This document shows positions 22,068 through 31,197 of a stretch of 38,881 nucleotides of DNA, one piece after another. Within the stretch, counting starts at the first letter, position 1. Each line of letters starts with the position of its first letter. The DNA comes from DASVLX01 sp035552275 (GTDB lineage Bacteria > Actinomycetota > Actinomycetes > Mycobacteriales > Pseudonocardiaceae), in NCBI GenBank assembly GCA_035552275.1, contig DASZLR010000205.1, forward strand, positions 1 to 38,881, written 5' to 3'. A model generated the notes under the pieces. The model was not told the DNA's origin and ran no database searches. It saw only the letters and a program-made list of their open reading frames with translations. The position numbers were made by a program, and so were the translations under genes.

Positions 22068-23612
22068 ATGAGGGGCAAGGTCGCGGAGCTGGCCGATCTC
22101 AAAAGGATCGTCCACAACGGACCAGATGTCGGGGCGACCGAGCGACAGCACGCGAAGGGCAAGCTGACCGCACGGGAACGGATCGACCTGTTGCTGGACA
22201 AGGGATCGTTCAGCGAGATCGAGTCGCTGCGCCGACACCGCGCCACCGGTTTCGGGCTGGAAGATCGCCAGCCGCACACCGACGGCGTGATCACCGGCTG
22301 GGGCGCGGTGGCCGGCCGGCCGGTGTTCGTCTACGCGCACGATTTCCGGATCTTCGGCGGCGCGCTCGGTGAGGCGCACGCGCAGAAGATCCACAAGATC
22401 ATGGACATGGCCATCACGGCCGGCGCGCCGCTGGTCTCACTCAACGACGGCGCGGGGGCGCGCATCCAGGAGGGCGTCACCGCGCTGGCCGGCTATGGCG
22501 GGATCTTCCGGCGCAACACCCAGGCGTCCGGGGTGATCCCCCAGATCAGCGTGATACTCGGTCCGTGCGCGGGTGGCGCGGCCTACTCGCCCGCGCTGAC
22601 CGACTTCGTTTTCATGGTCCGGGAAACCGCGCAGATGTTCATCACCGGACCGGACGTGGTGCGCTCGGTCACCGGCGAGGAGATCGACATGGACGGCCTC
22701 GGCGGCGCGGACGTACACGCCGGCGTGTCCGGCGTGTCCCATTTCGTCTATGCCGACGAGCAGTCCTGTTTGGATGATGTCCGATTCCTGCTGTCGTTGC
22801 TGCCGCAGAACAATAGGGAGACGCCGCCGATCGAGACGACCGATGATCCGGCCGATCGGCGTTGTGCCGCGCTGCTGGATCTGGTGCCCGAAGACGGTAA
22901 CCGACCCTACGACATGCGTCGGGTGCTGGAAGAGATCACCGATGACGGCCAGTTCCTGGAGGTGCACGAACGCTGGGCGACGAACGTGATCGTCGCGTTA
23001 GGACGGATGGACGGCCAGGTCGTCGGCTTCGTGGCCAACCAGCCGCTGTCCCTGGCCGGGGTGTTGGACATCCACGCGAGCGAGAAGGCGGCCCGCTTCG
23101 TGCAGCTCTGTGACGCGTTCAACATTCCGCTGATCACCCTGCTGGACGTGCCCGGCTTCCTGCCCGGCGTGGATCAGGAGCACGGTGGCATCATCCGGCA
23201 CGGCGCGAAGCTGCTCTACGCCTACTGCAACGCCACCGTGCCACGGATCTCGCTGGTTGTCCGCAAAGCGTACGGCGGCGCGTACATCGTGATGGACTCG
23301 CGCAGTGTCGGCGCCGACCTCGCCTATGCCTGGCCCACCAACGAGATCGCGGTGATGGGCGCCGAGGGAGCGGCGAACGTGATCTTCCGGCGCCAGATCG
23401 CCACCGCCGACGACCAGGAGGCGACCCGCGCCGGCCTGGTGAAGCAGTACCAGGACGAGCTGATGCACCCCTACTACGCGGCCGAGCGGGGCCTGGTCGA
23501 TGACGTGATCGATCCGGCGGACACCCGCGTCGTGCTGATCCGCGCGCTGCGTGTGCTGCACGCCAAGCACGCCGACCTGCCGGCCCGCAAGCACGGCAAT
23601 CCACCGCAGTAG
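22068..23612 (+). CDS. Acyl-CoA carboxylase beta subunit (carboxyltransferase)
   Basis: This 514-aa carboxyltransferase of the PccB/AccB family has KLTARERIDLLLD near the N-terminus, the two oxyanion-hole Gly regions (GPCAGGAAYSP and RKAYGGAY) and AWPTNEIAVMGAEGA. The residue after GGAY is Ile407, the position (Asp422 in S. coelicolor PccB, Ile in AccB) known to set acyl-CoA preference. Ile favours use of acetyl-CoA, which suits malonyl-CoA supply. Codon 311 (22998-23000) is a rare TTA. ATG 22068 has GGGAGAG upstream. It is the equivalent of jadN and works with the alpha subunit at 12251 and epsilon at 23703. Confidence 0.94.
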   Translation: MRGKVAELADLKRIVHNGPDVGATERQHAKGKLTARERIDLLLDKGSFSEIESLRRHRATGFGLEDRQPHTDGVITGWGAVAGRPVFVYAHDFRIFGGALGEAHAQKIHKIMDMAITAGAPLVSLNDGAGARIQEGVTALAGYGGIFRRNTQASGVIPQISVILGPCAGGAAYSPALTDFVFMVRETAQMFITGPDVVRSVTGEEIDMDGLGGADVHAGVSGVSHFVYADEQSCLDDVRFLLSLLPQNNRETPPIETTDDPADRRCAALLDLVPEDGNRPYDMRRVLEEITDDGQFLEVHERWATNVIVALGRMDGQVVGFVANQPLSLAGVLDIHASEKAARFVQLCDAFNIPLITLLDVPGFLPGVDQEHGGIIRHGAKLLYAYCNATVPRISLVVRKAYGGAYIVMDSRSVGADLAYAWPTNEIAVMGAEGAANVIFRRQIATADDQEATRAGLVKQYQDELMHPYYAAERGLVDDVIDPADTRVVLIRALRVLHAKHADLPARKHGNPPQ

Positions 23613-23619
23613 TCACCCA

Positions 23620-23690
23620 GTCGCCCAGCCACATTCTCGCCCTGCCACATTCACATTAAGTCACATTCGCATCAAGTCGCCATCGTTCAT
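23620..23690 (+). repeat. CACATTC-type short repeats before the epsilon subunit
   Basis: The 90-bp gap between carboxylase beta and epsilon has several spaced copies of CACATTC or close variants (CCACATTCTCGCC, CCACATTCACATTAAG, TCACATTCGCATCAAG). It is markedly more AT-rich than its surroundings. It could be slippage DNA or a spacer lowering translation coupling. No function is evident. Confidence 0.45.
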
Positions 23691-23702
23691 GGGAGGTATC
23701 TG

Positions 23703-23906
23703 GTGGAAACGGTTGACCGACCCCTGGTACGTGTCGTCGGCGCGGCCCTGACCGACGAGGAACTCGCCGCGCTGACCGCCGCGCTACTGGCCCGGGTCGC
23801 CGCCGGCCAGCCGGCCACAGTGGACCCCGCCGACGAACACCGGCGGGCCCGCTGGCAACGACTGGACCGGCTGCCCAGCTATCGCAGTCCCACGAGCTGG
23901 CGGTAG
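23703..23906 (+). CDS. Acyl-CoA carboxylase epsilon subunit
   Basis: This 67-aa protein of the actinomycete-specific epsilon family has VRVVGAALTDEELAALTAALLAR at the N-terminus and a C-terminal RRARWQRLDRLPSYRSPTSWR that holds the conserved W and SW/W residues. Epsilon subunits stabilise and activate the alpha-beta carboxylase complex. GTG 23703 has GGAGG 7 nt upstream. With genes 12251 and 22068 it makes a complete dedicated carboxylase in the operon. Confidence 0.92.
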   Translation: METVDRPLVRVVGAALTDEELAALTAALLARVAAGQPATVDPADEHRRARWQRLDRLPSYRSPTSWR

Positions 23907-23948
23907 CGGCAGCGCCTGGGGCGATCGGGAAGCTCGGGACGAGCCCGC

Positions 23949-24987
<1,039 letters not shown>

Positions 24988-25007
<20 letters not shown>

Positions 25008-25683
25008 CCGAGAAGCTCTCGCCGCCGGAACCGATCGCGCTGGTGTGGTCTTCGGTGCCCGCGCTGCTGTTGGCGTCCAGCGCGGACGGGTGCGCGGCGG
25101 ACAGCGCCGAGCCGTCGATGGTCGCGCCGCTGAAGCCGATCGTGCCGAAGTTCGGGTACGACGAGGACGGCGATTCCAGGATCACCTCGGCGGACACGTT
25201 CTTGCCGTTGTACGACTGGGTGGTGTGCTCGGTCCAGCCGCGCGTCTTGTCGCTCAACGTCAGCGTGTAGCTGGTGCCGCTGCGGCTGACGCCGGCGGTG
25301 ATGGTGTCGCCGGCCCGCACCGTGTCCGACCAGTACACCGGGTTCTGCGGATACATCTCATACCAGGGCGAGTTGACCGGCGAACCGGACGAGCAGTCGG
25401 TCTGCACGCCGGTCTGCTCGACCGAGCGGCTGCCCGAGCCGTCGATGCCGACCCACGGCGCGTACAGGTCGCTGTTGGAGGTACAGCTGACGTCGGGCTC
25501 GGTCCAGGTGGCCGTCACCGAGCTGAACCCGGATCCGCTGGCGACGTAGCCGGACCAGTTGCCGCCATCCTCGTTGAACGGCCGAAACGGGTGGGCCGAG
25601 GCGGGCGCGGCGGCGGTCGAGGACACGCCGGCCAGTGCTGCCAGCAACGTCACTCCGGTCACTGCGGCGATTCCGGTTCGCAT
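24988..25683 (-). CDS. Secreted G1-family glutamic endopeptidase (eqolisin-like)
   Basis: This 231-aa secreted protein has a Sec signal peptide (MRTGIAAVTGVTLLAALAG, cleaved near ASA-HPF) and a G1/A4 peptidase domain: GNWSGYVASG, SSVTATWTEPDVSC, WVGIDG, VEQTGVQTDC, WYEMYPQNPVYW, SAEVILESP and FGTIGFSG. The catalytic pair of the family is the Gln in VEQTG (Gln90) and a Glu in the AEVILE strand (Glu166 most likely). These acid endopeptidases degrade extracellular protein. ATG 25683 is used because GGTGG lies upstream and it gives a clean signal peptide; the frame is open to 25755. It is convergent with the end of the polyketide operon and probably marks the cluster boundary. Confidence 0.87.
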
Positions 25684-25850
25684 GATCCCACCGTGCCTGA
25701 TCAGGCCCGTTCCGCCCAGACCTGACACCGAATTAACCGTTGACCACACGCGCATGTTGGAAGATCCATGCCGTTTCCACTATGTTCACCAACGTCGACG
25801 ACACGGAACTTGAAAGCACACGGAACACGGTCGGGGTCGGAGCTGAGACG

Positions 25851-27260
25851 ATGGTCGAGTCGGGGATAACCACCGGGCAATCAGCCGGTAAATCGCAGGT
25901 CAGCAAGGTTGCGGCAGGGGAAGCAGCGGGCCGGTCCGCACAGCCGGACGAAGCCAGTGTGCGGCGCGCGGTCGCCGCGTCGGCAATGGGCAACTGCATC
26001 GAATGGTTCGACTTCGGCGTGTACAGCGCCGGCGCCATCACCACTGTCGTGGGTCGAGTGTTCTTTCCCACGCACAATGCCACGACCGCGGTGCTTTCGT
26101 CGTTCGCGGTACTCGCGGTGGCGTTCGTGGTCCGGCCGTTCGGCGGTTTCTTCTTCGGTCCGCTGGGCGACCGGCTGGGCCGGCAGAAGGTGTTGGCGAC
26201 CACCATCATCCTGATGTCCGCGTCCACGTTCGTGATCGGCGTGCTGCCGACGTACACCACGATCGGCATCGCCGCGCCCGTCCTGCTGATCCTGGCCAGA
26301 ATGGTGCAGGGCTTCTCCACCGGCGGCGAGTACGGCGGCGCCGCGACGATGATCGCCGAGTACGCCCCGGACCGAAAGCGCGGCTTCCTGGGCAGCTGGC
26401 TGGAGTTCGGCACGCTCACCGGTTTCGTCCTCGGGTCGAGCCTGGTGCTGCTGGTCAACCTGTCGCTGTCCAGTTCGGCGATGGACTCCTGGGGCTGGCG
26501 CATCCCGTTCCTGGTCGCGCTGCCGCTGGGCATGGTCGGGCTGTACCTGCGGGTGAAGCTGGAGGACACTCCGGCGTTCAAGGACATGGCCAAGCAGGGC
26601 GAGGTGGCGAAGTCGCCGCTGCGCGAGACGATCGCCGGCAACTGGCGGATGATCCTCAACCTGATCGGCATCGTGCTGCTGCTCAACGTGGCGGACTACA
26701 CGCTGCTCACCTTCATGCCCAGCTACCTGACCACCTACCTGAAGTTCACCGACACCACGGCGCAGGTGGTCACCATCTCGGTGGAACTGGCGATGATGGT
26801 CGTGATCACCTTCATCGGCCGGCTGTCGGACAAGGTGGGCCGAAAACCGATTCTGCTCATCGCGGCGATCGGCTTCGTGGTGCTGAGCACGCCGGCCGTC
26901 CGGCTGATGACCACCGGCAACACCACGCTGCTGGTCGTCGGGTTCGCCGTGCTGGGCGCGCTGCTGGTGCTGATCCTGGCGGTGATCGGCTCGACGTTCC
27001 CGGCGATGTTCCCGACCAGGGTGCGCTACGGCTCATTCGCCATCGGCTACAACCTGTCCACGTCGGCGTTCGGCGGCACGGCGCCGTTCGTGATCAGCGC
27101 CTTGATCAACGCGACCGGCAACCACCTGATCCCGGCGTTCTACCTGACCATCGCCGGGGCGGTGGCGATCGTGCCGATCCTGATCATCCCGGAGACCGCG
27201 AAGGTCTCGCTGCGCGGACTGCCACCGACCGCTACGCCGGGACTGCCCGTCCCGGCGTGA
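25851..27260 (+). CDS. MHS-family metabolite:H+ symporter (MFS)
   Basis: This ~469-aa 12-helix transporter has signatures of the metabolite:H+ symporter family: GNCIEWFDFGVYS in helix 1, GPLGDRLGRQKVL as motif A, LARMVQGFSTGGEYGGA and GWRIPFLVALPLG. Family members import organic acids, osmolytes such as betaine and proline, or shikimate. The substrate cannot be told from sequence. ATG 25851 (GGAG ~8 nt upstream) is preferred over 25782 or 25740. The N-terminal ~30 residues before the first helix are polar and repetitive. It is divergent from the peptidase gene and convergent with pknG. Confidence 0.87.
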   Translation: MVESGITTGQSAGKSQVSKVAAGEAAGRSAQPDEASVRRAVAASAMGNCIEWFDFGVYSAGAITTVVGRVFFPTHNATTAVLSSFAVLAVAFVVRPFGGFFFGPLGDRLGRQKVLATTIILMSASTFVIGVLPTYTTIGIAAPVLLILARMVQGFSTGGEYGGAATMIAEYAPDRKRGFLGSWLEFGTLTGFVLGSSLVLLVNLSLSSSAMDSWGWRIPFLVALPLGMVGLYLRVKLEDTPAFKDMAKQGEVAKSPLRETIAGNWRMILNLIGIVLLLNVADYTLLTFMPSYLTTYLKFTDTTAQVVTISVELAMMVVITFIGRLSDKVGRKPILLIAAIGFVVLSTPAVRLMTTGNTTLLVVGFAVLGALLVLILAVIGSTFPAMFPTRVRYGSFAIGYNLSTSAFGGTAPFVISALINATGNHLIPAFYLTIAGAVAIVPILIIPETAKVSLRGLPPTATPGLPVPA

Positions 27261-27308
27261 GCCAGCCCCCGTCTGAGGATCTTGCGGGACACCCGCACCC
27301 GATCGACC

Positions 27309-27338
27309 GGGGCATGCGCAAAAAGCCTCGCACGCCCC
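27309..27338. terminator. Terminator between convergent MHS transporter and pknG
   Basis: GGGGCATGCG (27309-27318) pairs with CGCACGCCCC (27329-27338) with one A-C mismatch. The loop carries AAAAA, which reads TTTTT on the minus strand. It lies in the 82-bp gap between two convergent stops and could serve both. A CCCCCGTCTsAGG motif occurs once on each side. Confidence 0.5.
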
Positions 27339-27342
27339 CGTC

Positions 27343-30150
27343 TCAGGTGAGGGTGCGTGGGCGGACCGAGTTGGCCTGGTCCACCAGCTCGATCCGCCGG
27401 TCGGCATCGCTGGCCAGCCGGGCCAGTGAGCGGTAGCACCGTTCCAACCCGAACCGCAGGTCACGTTCGGCCAGCGGACAGCCCAGCACCCGGCTGTGCT
27501 CCGGCCGTCCGGAGGATCCGGGAGCGCCCGCACGCAGCCAGTTGATCGCCGAACGCAGCACGTCCGCGGCCAGGGTGGCCCGGCGCTCGGCGTCCAGCAT
27601 CAGCCGCTCGACCCGCTGCCCGGCGTCGAGCAGATCGCGTTCGGCGGCCCGGTCGGCCGGGGTCCACACCGTGCGGATGGCGATCATCGCGACCTGCGCG
27701 GCGAGATAGTGGCTGGACCGGTCCGGCACCGATTCCAGCACGTCCAGCGCGCCGGACCGGTCGCCCTGCGCCAAGTAGACGCGAGCCAGGCCGAACGCGG
27801 CGCTGACGTACGACCGGTCGGTGCGCCACACCAGCTCGTACAGCCGGGCGGCCGGGAAGTAGTCGCCGCAGCATTCGGCGCTGACCGCCAGCGCCAGCTT
27901 CGGCGCGATCTCGCCGGGCACCATGTCGTAGACGTGCTCGAACGCGGTCCGGGCGTCCCGCGGCCGCCGGCTGGCCAGTGCGTGCAGGCCACGGAACCAG
28001 CTGATCCGCCAGTCGAAGGGCAGTTCCGGCACGGCCGCGCCCTGCGCGTCCAGCTTCGCCGCCTCGGCCAGCTCGTACCCGGCCATGGTGAAGTCGCCGA
28101 GATCCAGCGCGGCCCGCGCCCGCCACAGCCGCGCCTCCATCGAGTCCGGCGGCGCGGACGCCAGCGCGTCCAGCATGTCCTGCGGCGCGGTGCCGGGCGC
28201 GGACGCGAGGCCGCCGACCAGCCCGGCCGCCGGGTCGTCGGTGTCCACCTGCGGCACCGGCAGACTGTCCACAATGTCCTTCCAGTCCGGCGGATTCGGC
28301 GTCCAGGCCGCGTCGGACCTACTGGCCTGATCGTCGTTGCGGTCCGCGCCGAACGTGCGCACCTCCGGCCCGAACACCGCCGACCGGCCCGGCCGCGGCT
28401 CCCGGGTGCTCATCGCCAGCACCTCGCGCAGCACGCCGGTGAGCTGCTCGGCCATCTCCTCGGCCGAGTTGAACCGACGGTCCGGGTCGGGGTGGGTGGC
28501 CCGGCGCAGCAGCCGGTAGTACGAGCCGAACAGCGAGAACAGCGGCACCTGCTGGGCCGCCGGCAGGGTGTGCAGGTAGTCCGAGGTGTAGCCGATGAAG
28601 TCGAAGCTGAGCACTGCCAGCGTCCGGCCGACGGTGAAGATGTCCGACGCGACCGACGGCCCCTCGCTGGCGATCTCCGGCGCGGCGTAACCGGAGGTGA
28701 AGAAGATCGGGCTCTCCATGTCCTCCATGTGCCGCACCGCGCCCAGGTCGATCAGCTTGACCTGGGCGTCGGTCTGGATCACGTTGTCCGGCTTGAGGTC
28801 GCAGTACAGCAGCCCGACGCTGTGCAGATAGCCCATGGCCGGCAGCACTTCCAGGCCATAGGCCAGCACCCTTGCCAGCGGCAGCGGGATGATCTTGCCC
28901 CGATCGTCCTTGTTGGACAGCGCGATCTGGCGCAGCGACTGGCCGCCGATGTACTCCATCACGATGTAGCCGGTGGAGTTGCCGGTGACCGGGTCCGGCA
29001 CCTCGACGAAGTTGTAGATCTTGACGATGTTCGGGTGCTCGACCTGCGACAGATACTGCTTCTCGGCGACGGCGGCGGCCATCGCGGCGGTGTCGCCGGT
29101 GTCGATCAGTCCTTTGAGGACAACCCAGCGGTCGTTGACGTTGCGGTCCTTGGCCAGATAGATCCAGCCCAGCCCGCCATGCGCGATCGCGCCGAGCACC
29201 TCGTACTGGCCGCTGACCAGGTCGCCGGGGCCGAGCTTGGGGCGGAACGAGAACGACGTGCCGCAGTTCGCGCACACCCCATCGGGACTGCCCGGCTGGC
29301 CATCAGTGCCCCGGCCGACCGGCCGCTGGCAGTTTCCGCAGTACCGCTTGCTTTCCGGCACCTCGGGGTTGGTCATGACCGCCGCGGTCGGGTCCCGGTA
29401 CGGCACCGCCGGGACCTCGACCAAGCCGCCGCCGATCATCCGGGCGGAGCCGCGCCGCGACCCCCGGCTGCCCCGAGTCCCCCGGGTGCCCTGGGAACCC
29501 CGGCCGGACAACGGGTGGCTGCCCGATCCGGACAGCGGCCCGGACTGGGAGCCGGATGGCGGCCCGGCCGGCGATCCGATGACCGGCGGGACGATCTGGG
29601 TGCCGGCGGCCGGCGCGTCCGGCTCGGCCTCGGTGGCGTTCAGCCGCGCGCTCAACGTGCCGGGCCGGTACTCCTCGTCCGGCCGTGTTCCGGGTTGTGG
29701 CACGGGTTCCATTGCCGGATCGGTGCGGTTCGCGTCGGCCGGTGAGGGCGCGACCCAGGGGGAGGACTGCTGCCCCGGCGGCTGATTCTGTTGTCCGGCT
29801 TCGGGTCCCCGGTGCGGGCGCTGCACGGCGCGTTCGGGCGTCTGGCGCAGCGGCTGTCCGGGCGGCGCCCAGTTGCCCAACGGCGCGACGCCCGGCGGCA
29901 CGCTCGGCCGCGCGGCCGGCGACGGCACCACGGTGGTCGGCGCGGGCGCCGACAGAGCCGGCCCCACAGCCGGTCCCGGCGCGGGCTGTTGTTGCTGCCG
30001 CGGCGGCTGTTGCGGCGGTCGCTGCTGCTGGGGTTGTTGCTGCTGGGGCGCGGGCGGTTGCACCGGCAACTGTCCGGACTGTGGCTCCGACCACACGCCG
30101 TGCGGTGGTGTCTGGGGCGGCTGCGGGCCGCCTGGACCGCTGGCGGTCAT
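27343..30150 (-). CDS. pknG: Ser/Thr protein kinase PknG
   Basis: This 935-aa protein has the PknG layout: a rubredoxin-like module with two CxxC knuckles (CGNC ~269, CANC ~292), a kinase domain (~312-575; GAIAHGGLGWIYLAKD, Lys in VVLKG, catalytic Asp in YCDLKPDNV, DLG in place of DFG) and C-terminal TPR-like helices (~640-920). PknG phosphorylates GarA/OdhI to control 2-oxoglutarate and glutamate metabolism in response to amino acids. The two genes upstream on the same strand encode its known partners GlnH and GlnX. Unusual here is the ~265-residue N-terminus, very rich in Pro and Gln and then Gly/Ser/Arg, making the protein much longer than the ~750-aa M. tuberculosis form. ATG 30150 lies 15 bp downstream of glnH. 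Confidence 0.95.
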   Translation of the reverse strand: MTASGPGGPQPPQTPPHGVWSEPQSGQLPVQPPAPQQQQPQQQRPPQQPPRQQQQPAPGPAVGPALSAPAPTTVVPSPAARPSVPPGVAPLGNWAPPGQPLRQTPERAVQRPHRGPEAGQQNQPPGQQSSPWVAPSPADANRTDPAMEPVPQPGTRPDEEYRPGTLSARLNATEAEPDAPAAGTQIVPPVIGSPAGPPSGSQSGPLSGSGSHPLSGRGSQGTRGTRGSRGSRRGSARMIGGGLVEVPAVPYRDPTAAVMTNPEVPESKRYCGNCQRPVGRGTDGQPGSPDGVCANCGTSFSFRPKLGPGDLVSGQYEVLGAIAHGGLGWIYLAKDRNVNDRWVVLKGLIDTGDTAAMAAAVAEKQYLSQVEHPNIVKIYNFVEVPDPVTGNSTGYIVMEYIGGQSLRQIALSNKDDRGKIIPLPLARVLAYGLEVLPAMGYLHSVGLLYCDLKPDNVIQTDAQVKLIDLGAVRHMEDMESPIFFTSGYAAPEIASEGPSVASDIFTVGRTLAVLSFDFIGYTSDYLHTLPAAQQVPLFSLFGSYYRLLRRATHPDPDRRFNSAEEMAEQLTGVLREVLAMSTREPRPGRSAVFGPEVRTFGADRNDDQASRSDAAWTPNPPDWKDIVDSLPVPQVDTDDPAAGLVGGLASAPGTAPQDMLDALASAPPDSMEARLWRARAALDLGDFTMAGYELAEAAKLDAQGAAVPELPFDWRISWFRGLHALASRRPRDARTAFEHVYDMVPGEIAPKLALAVSAECCGDYFPAARLYELVWRTDRSYVSAAFGLARVYLAQGDRSGALDVLESVPDRSSHYLAAQVAMIAIRTVWTPADRAAERDLLDAGQRVERLMLDAERRATLAADVLRSAINWLRAGAPGSSGRPEHSRVLGCPLAERDLRFGLERCYRSLARLASDADRRIELVDQANSVRPRTLT

Positions 30151-30165
30151 CAGGTCCCTCCCTGG

Positions 30166-31197
30166 TCAGTCCGAGTAGCTGGGGCTCGGCGGCGGTGGCG
30201 GGGTGGGCGCCAGCCGGTTGCCCAGCCAGCTCACGTAACTCTTCTCCCACGCGTTGTTGTTCCGCACGGTGTCCAGCACGCCGTTGACGAAGCGCACCAT
30301 GTCGTCCTCGCCCAGCGGCATGGCGATCGCGTACGGCTCCGACTCCAGGCTCGGGCCGACGATCTTGGTGTTCGGATCCTGCGATGCCATGCCGGCCAGG
30401 ATCGCGTCATCGGTGGTCACCGCGTCCACCTCGCCCTGCTGCAACATCACCAGGCAGTCCGACCAGTCGTTCACCGAGACCGGAATCGGATGCGAGGGCG
30501 TGTTCTGGATCTGGGTCAGCGAGTCCGAACCGGTCGCCGCGCAGACCTTCTTGCCGCCCAGGTCGTTGAGCGTCTGCACGGTGCTGTTCCGCTCCACCAG
30601 CAGACGCTGCTGAGCGTCGAAGTAGACCGTCGAGAACGCGACCTGCTGCCGCCGCGCGCAGTTGACGGTGAAGGTGCGCACCACGATATCCACCTGGTGG
30701 TTCTGCAGCGCGGTAGTCCGCTGGTCGGAGTTGATCGCCTTGAACTCCACCTTGAAGCCGGGGCCGAGAATGGCGTAGGCGATGTAGTTCACCATGTCGA
30801 TGTCGAAACCCTGGATATTGTTCGTCGTCGGGTCCCGATAGCCGAACAGGTAGGTGTTCTGGTCCACGCCGGCGATCAGCGCGCCGCGCTGCTTGATCGC
30901 CTGCATGGTCGAACCGGCCGGCATGGTGCCCGGCGTGGGCATCGAGGCCGGCGGACGCAGGCTGGCGGTCGGGTCGCCGCAGTTCGGTGCCGGACCGGCC
31001 GGTGGCGGCACGGCGGCCGGACCGGACGTCACGCCGGCCGGGTCGACCTCGCTGGCCCGCGTCACGTTCGCCAGGTTGACCGGCCCGGTGTCGCTGGCGC
31101 AGCCGGCCAGCCCCAAGCCCGCCGCCAGCCCCGCGATCACCGCCAGCGCCGCGAACCGCCTGTGGCGCCCCGGAAACTCCTGAAATCCCCGCCTCAC
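30166..31197 (-). CDS. glnH: Amino-acid-binding lipoprotein GlnH
   Basis: This 343-aa solute-binding lipoprotein has a membrane anchor ending in the lipobox LAGC (Cys33). A Pro-rich spacer comes next, then an SBP_bac_3 domain from about residue 95 (RGALIAGVDQNTYLFGYRDP, GFDIDMVNYIAYAILG, LGGKKVCAATGSDSL, VDAVTTDDAILAGM). In mycobacteria GlnH binds Asp/Glu-type amino acids outside the membrane and signals through GlnX to PknG. The GTG at 31197 overlaps the glnX stop (GTGA) and has GAGGGAG 6 nt upstream, so it is preferred over longer forms. The C-terminus is a short Pro-rich tail. Confidence 0.92.
   Translation of the reverse strand: MRRGFQEFPGRHRRFAALAVIAGLAAGLGLAGCASDTGPVNLANVTRASEVDPAGVTSGPAAVPPPAGPAPNCGDPTASLRPPASMPTPGTMPAGSTMQAIKQRGALIAGVDQNTYLFGYRDPTTNNIQGFDIDMVNYIAYAILGPGFKVEFKAINSDQRTTALQNHQVDIVVRTFTVNCARRQQVAFSTVYFDAQQRLLVERNSTVQTLNDLGGKKVCAATGSDSLTQIQNTPSHPIPVSVNDWSDCLVMLQQGEVDAVTTDDAILAGMASQDPNTKIVGPSLESEPYAIAMPLGEDDMVRFVNGVLDTVRNNNAWEKSYVSWLGNRLAPTPPPPPSPSYSD

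Noticed and set aside
27496..29745. 749-codon open frame opposite pknG
   Set aside because: It shares the region with a kinase that has all catalytic motifs. The antisense frame is His/Arg/Gln-rich and motif-free.
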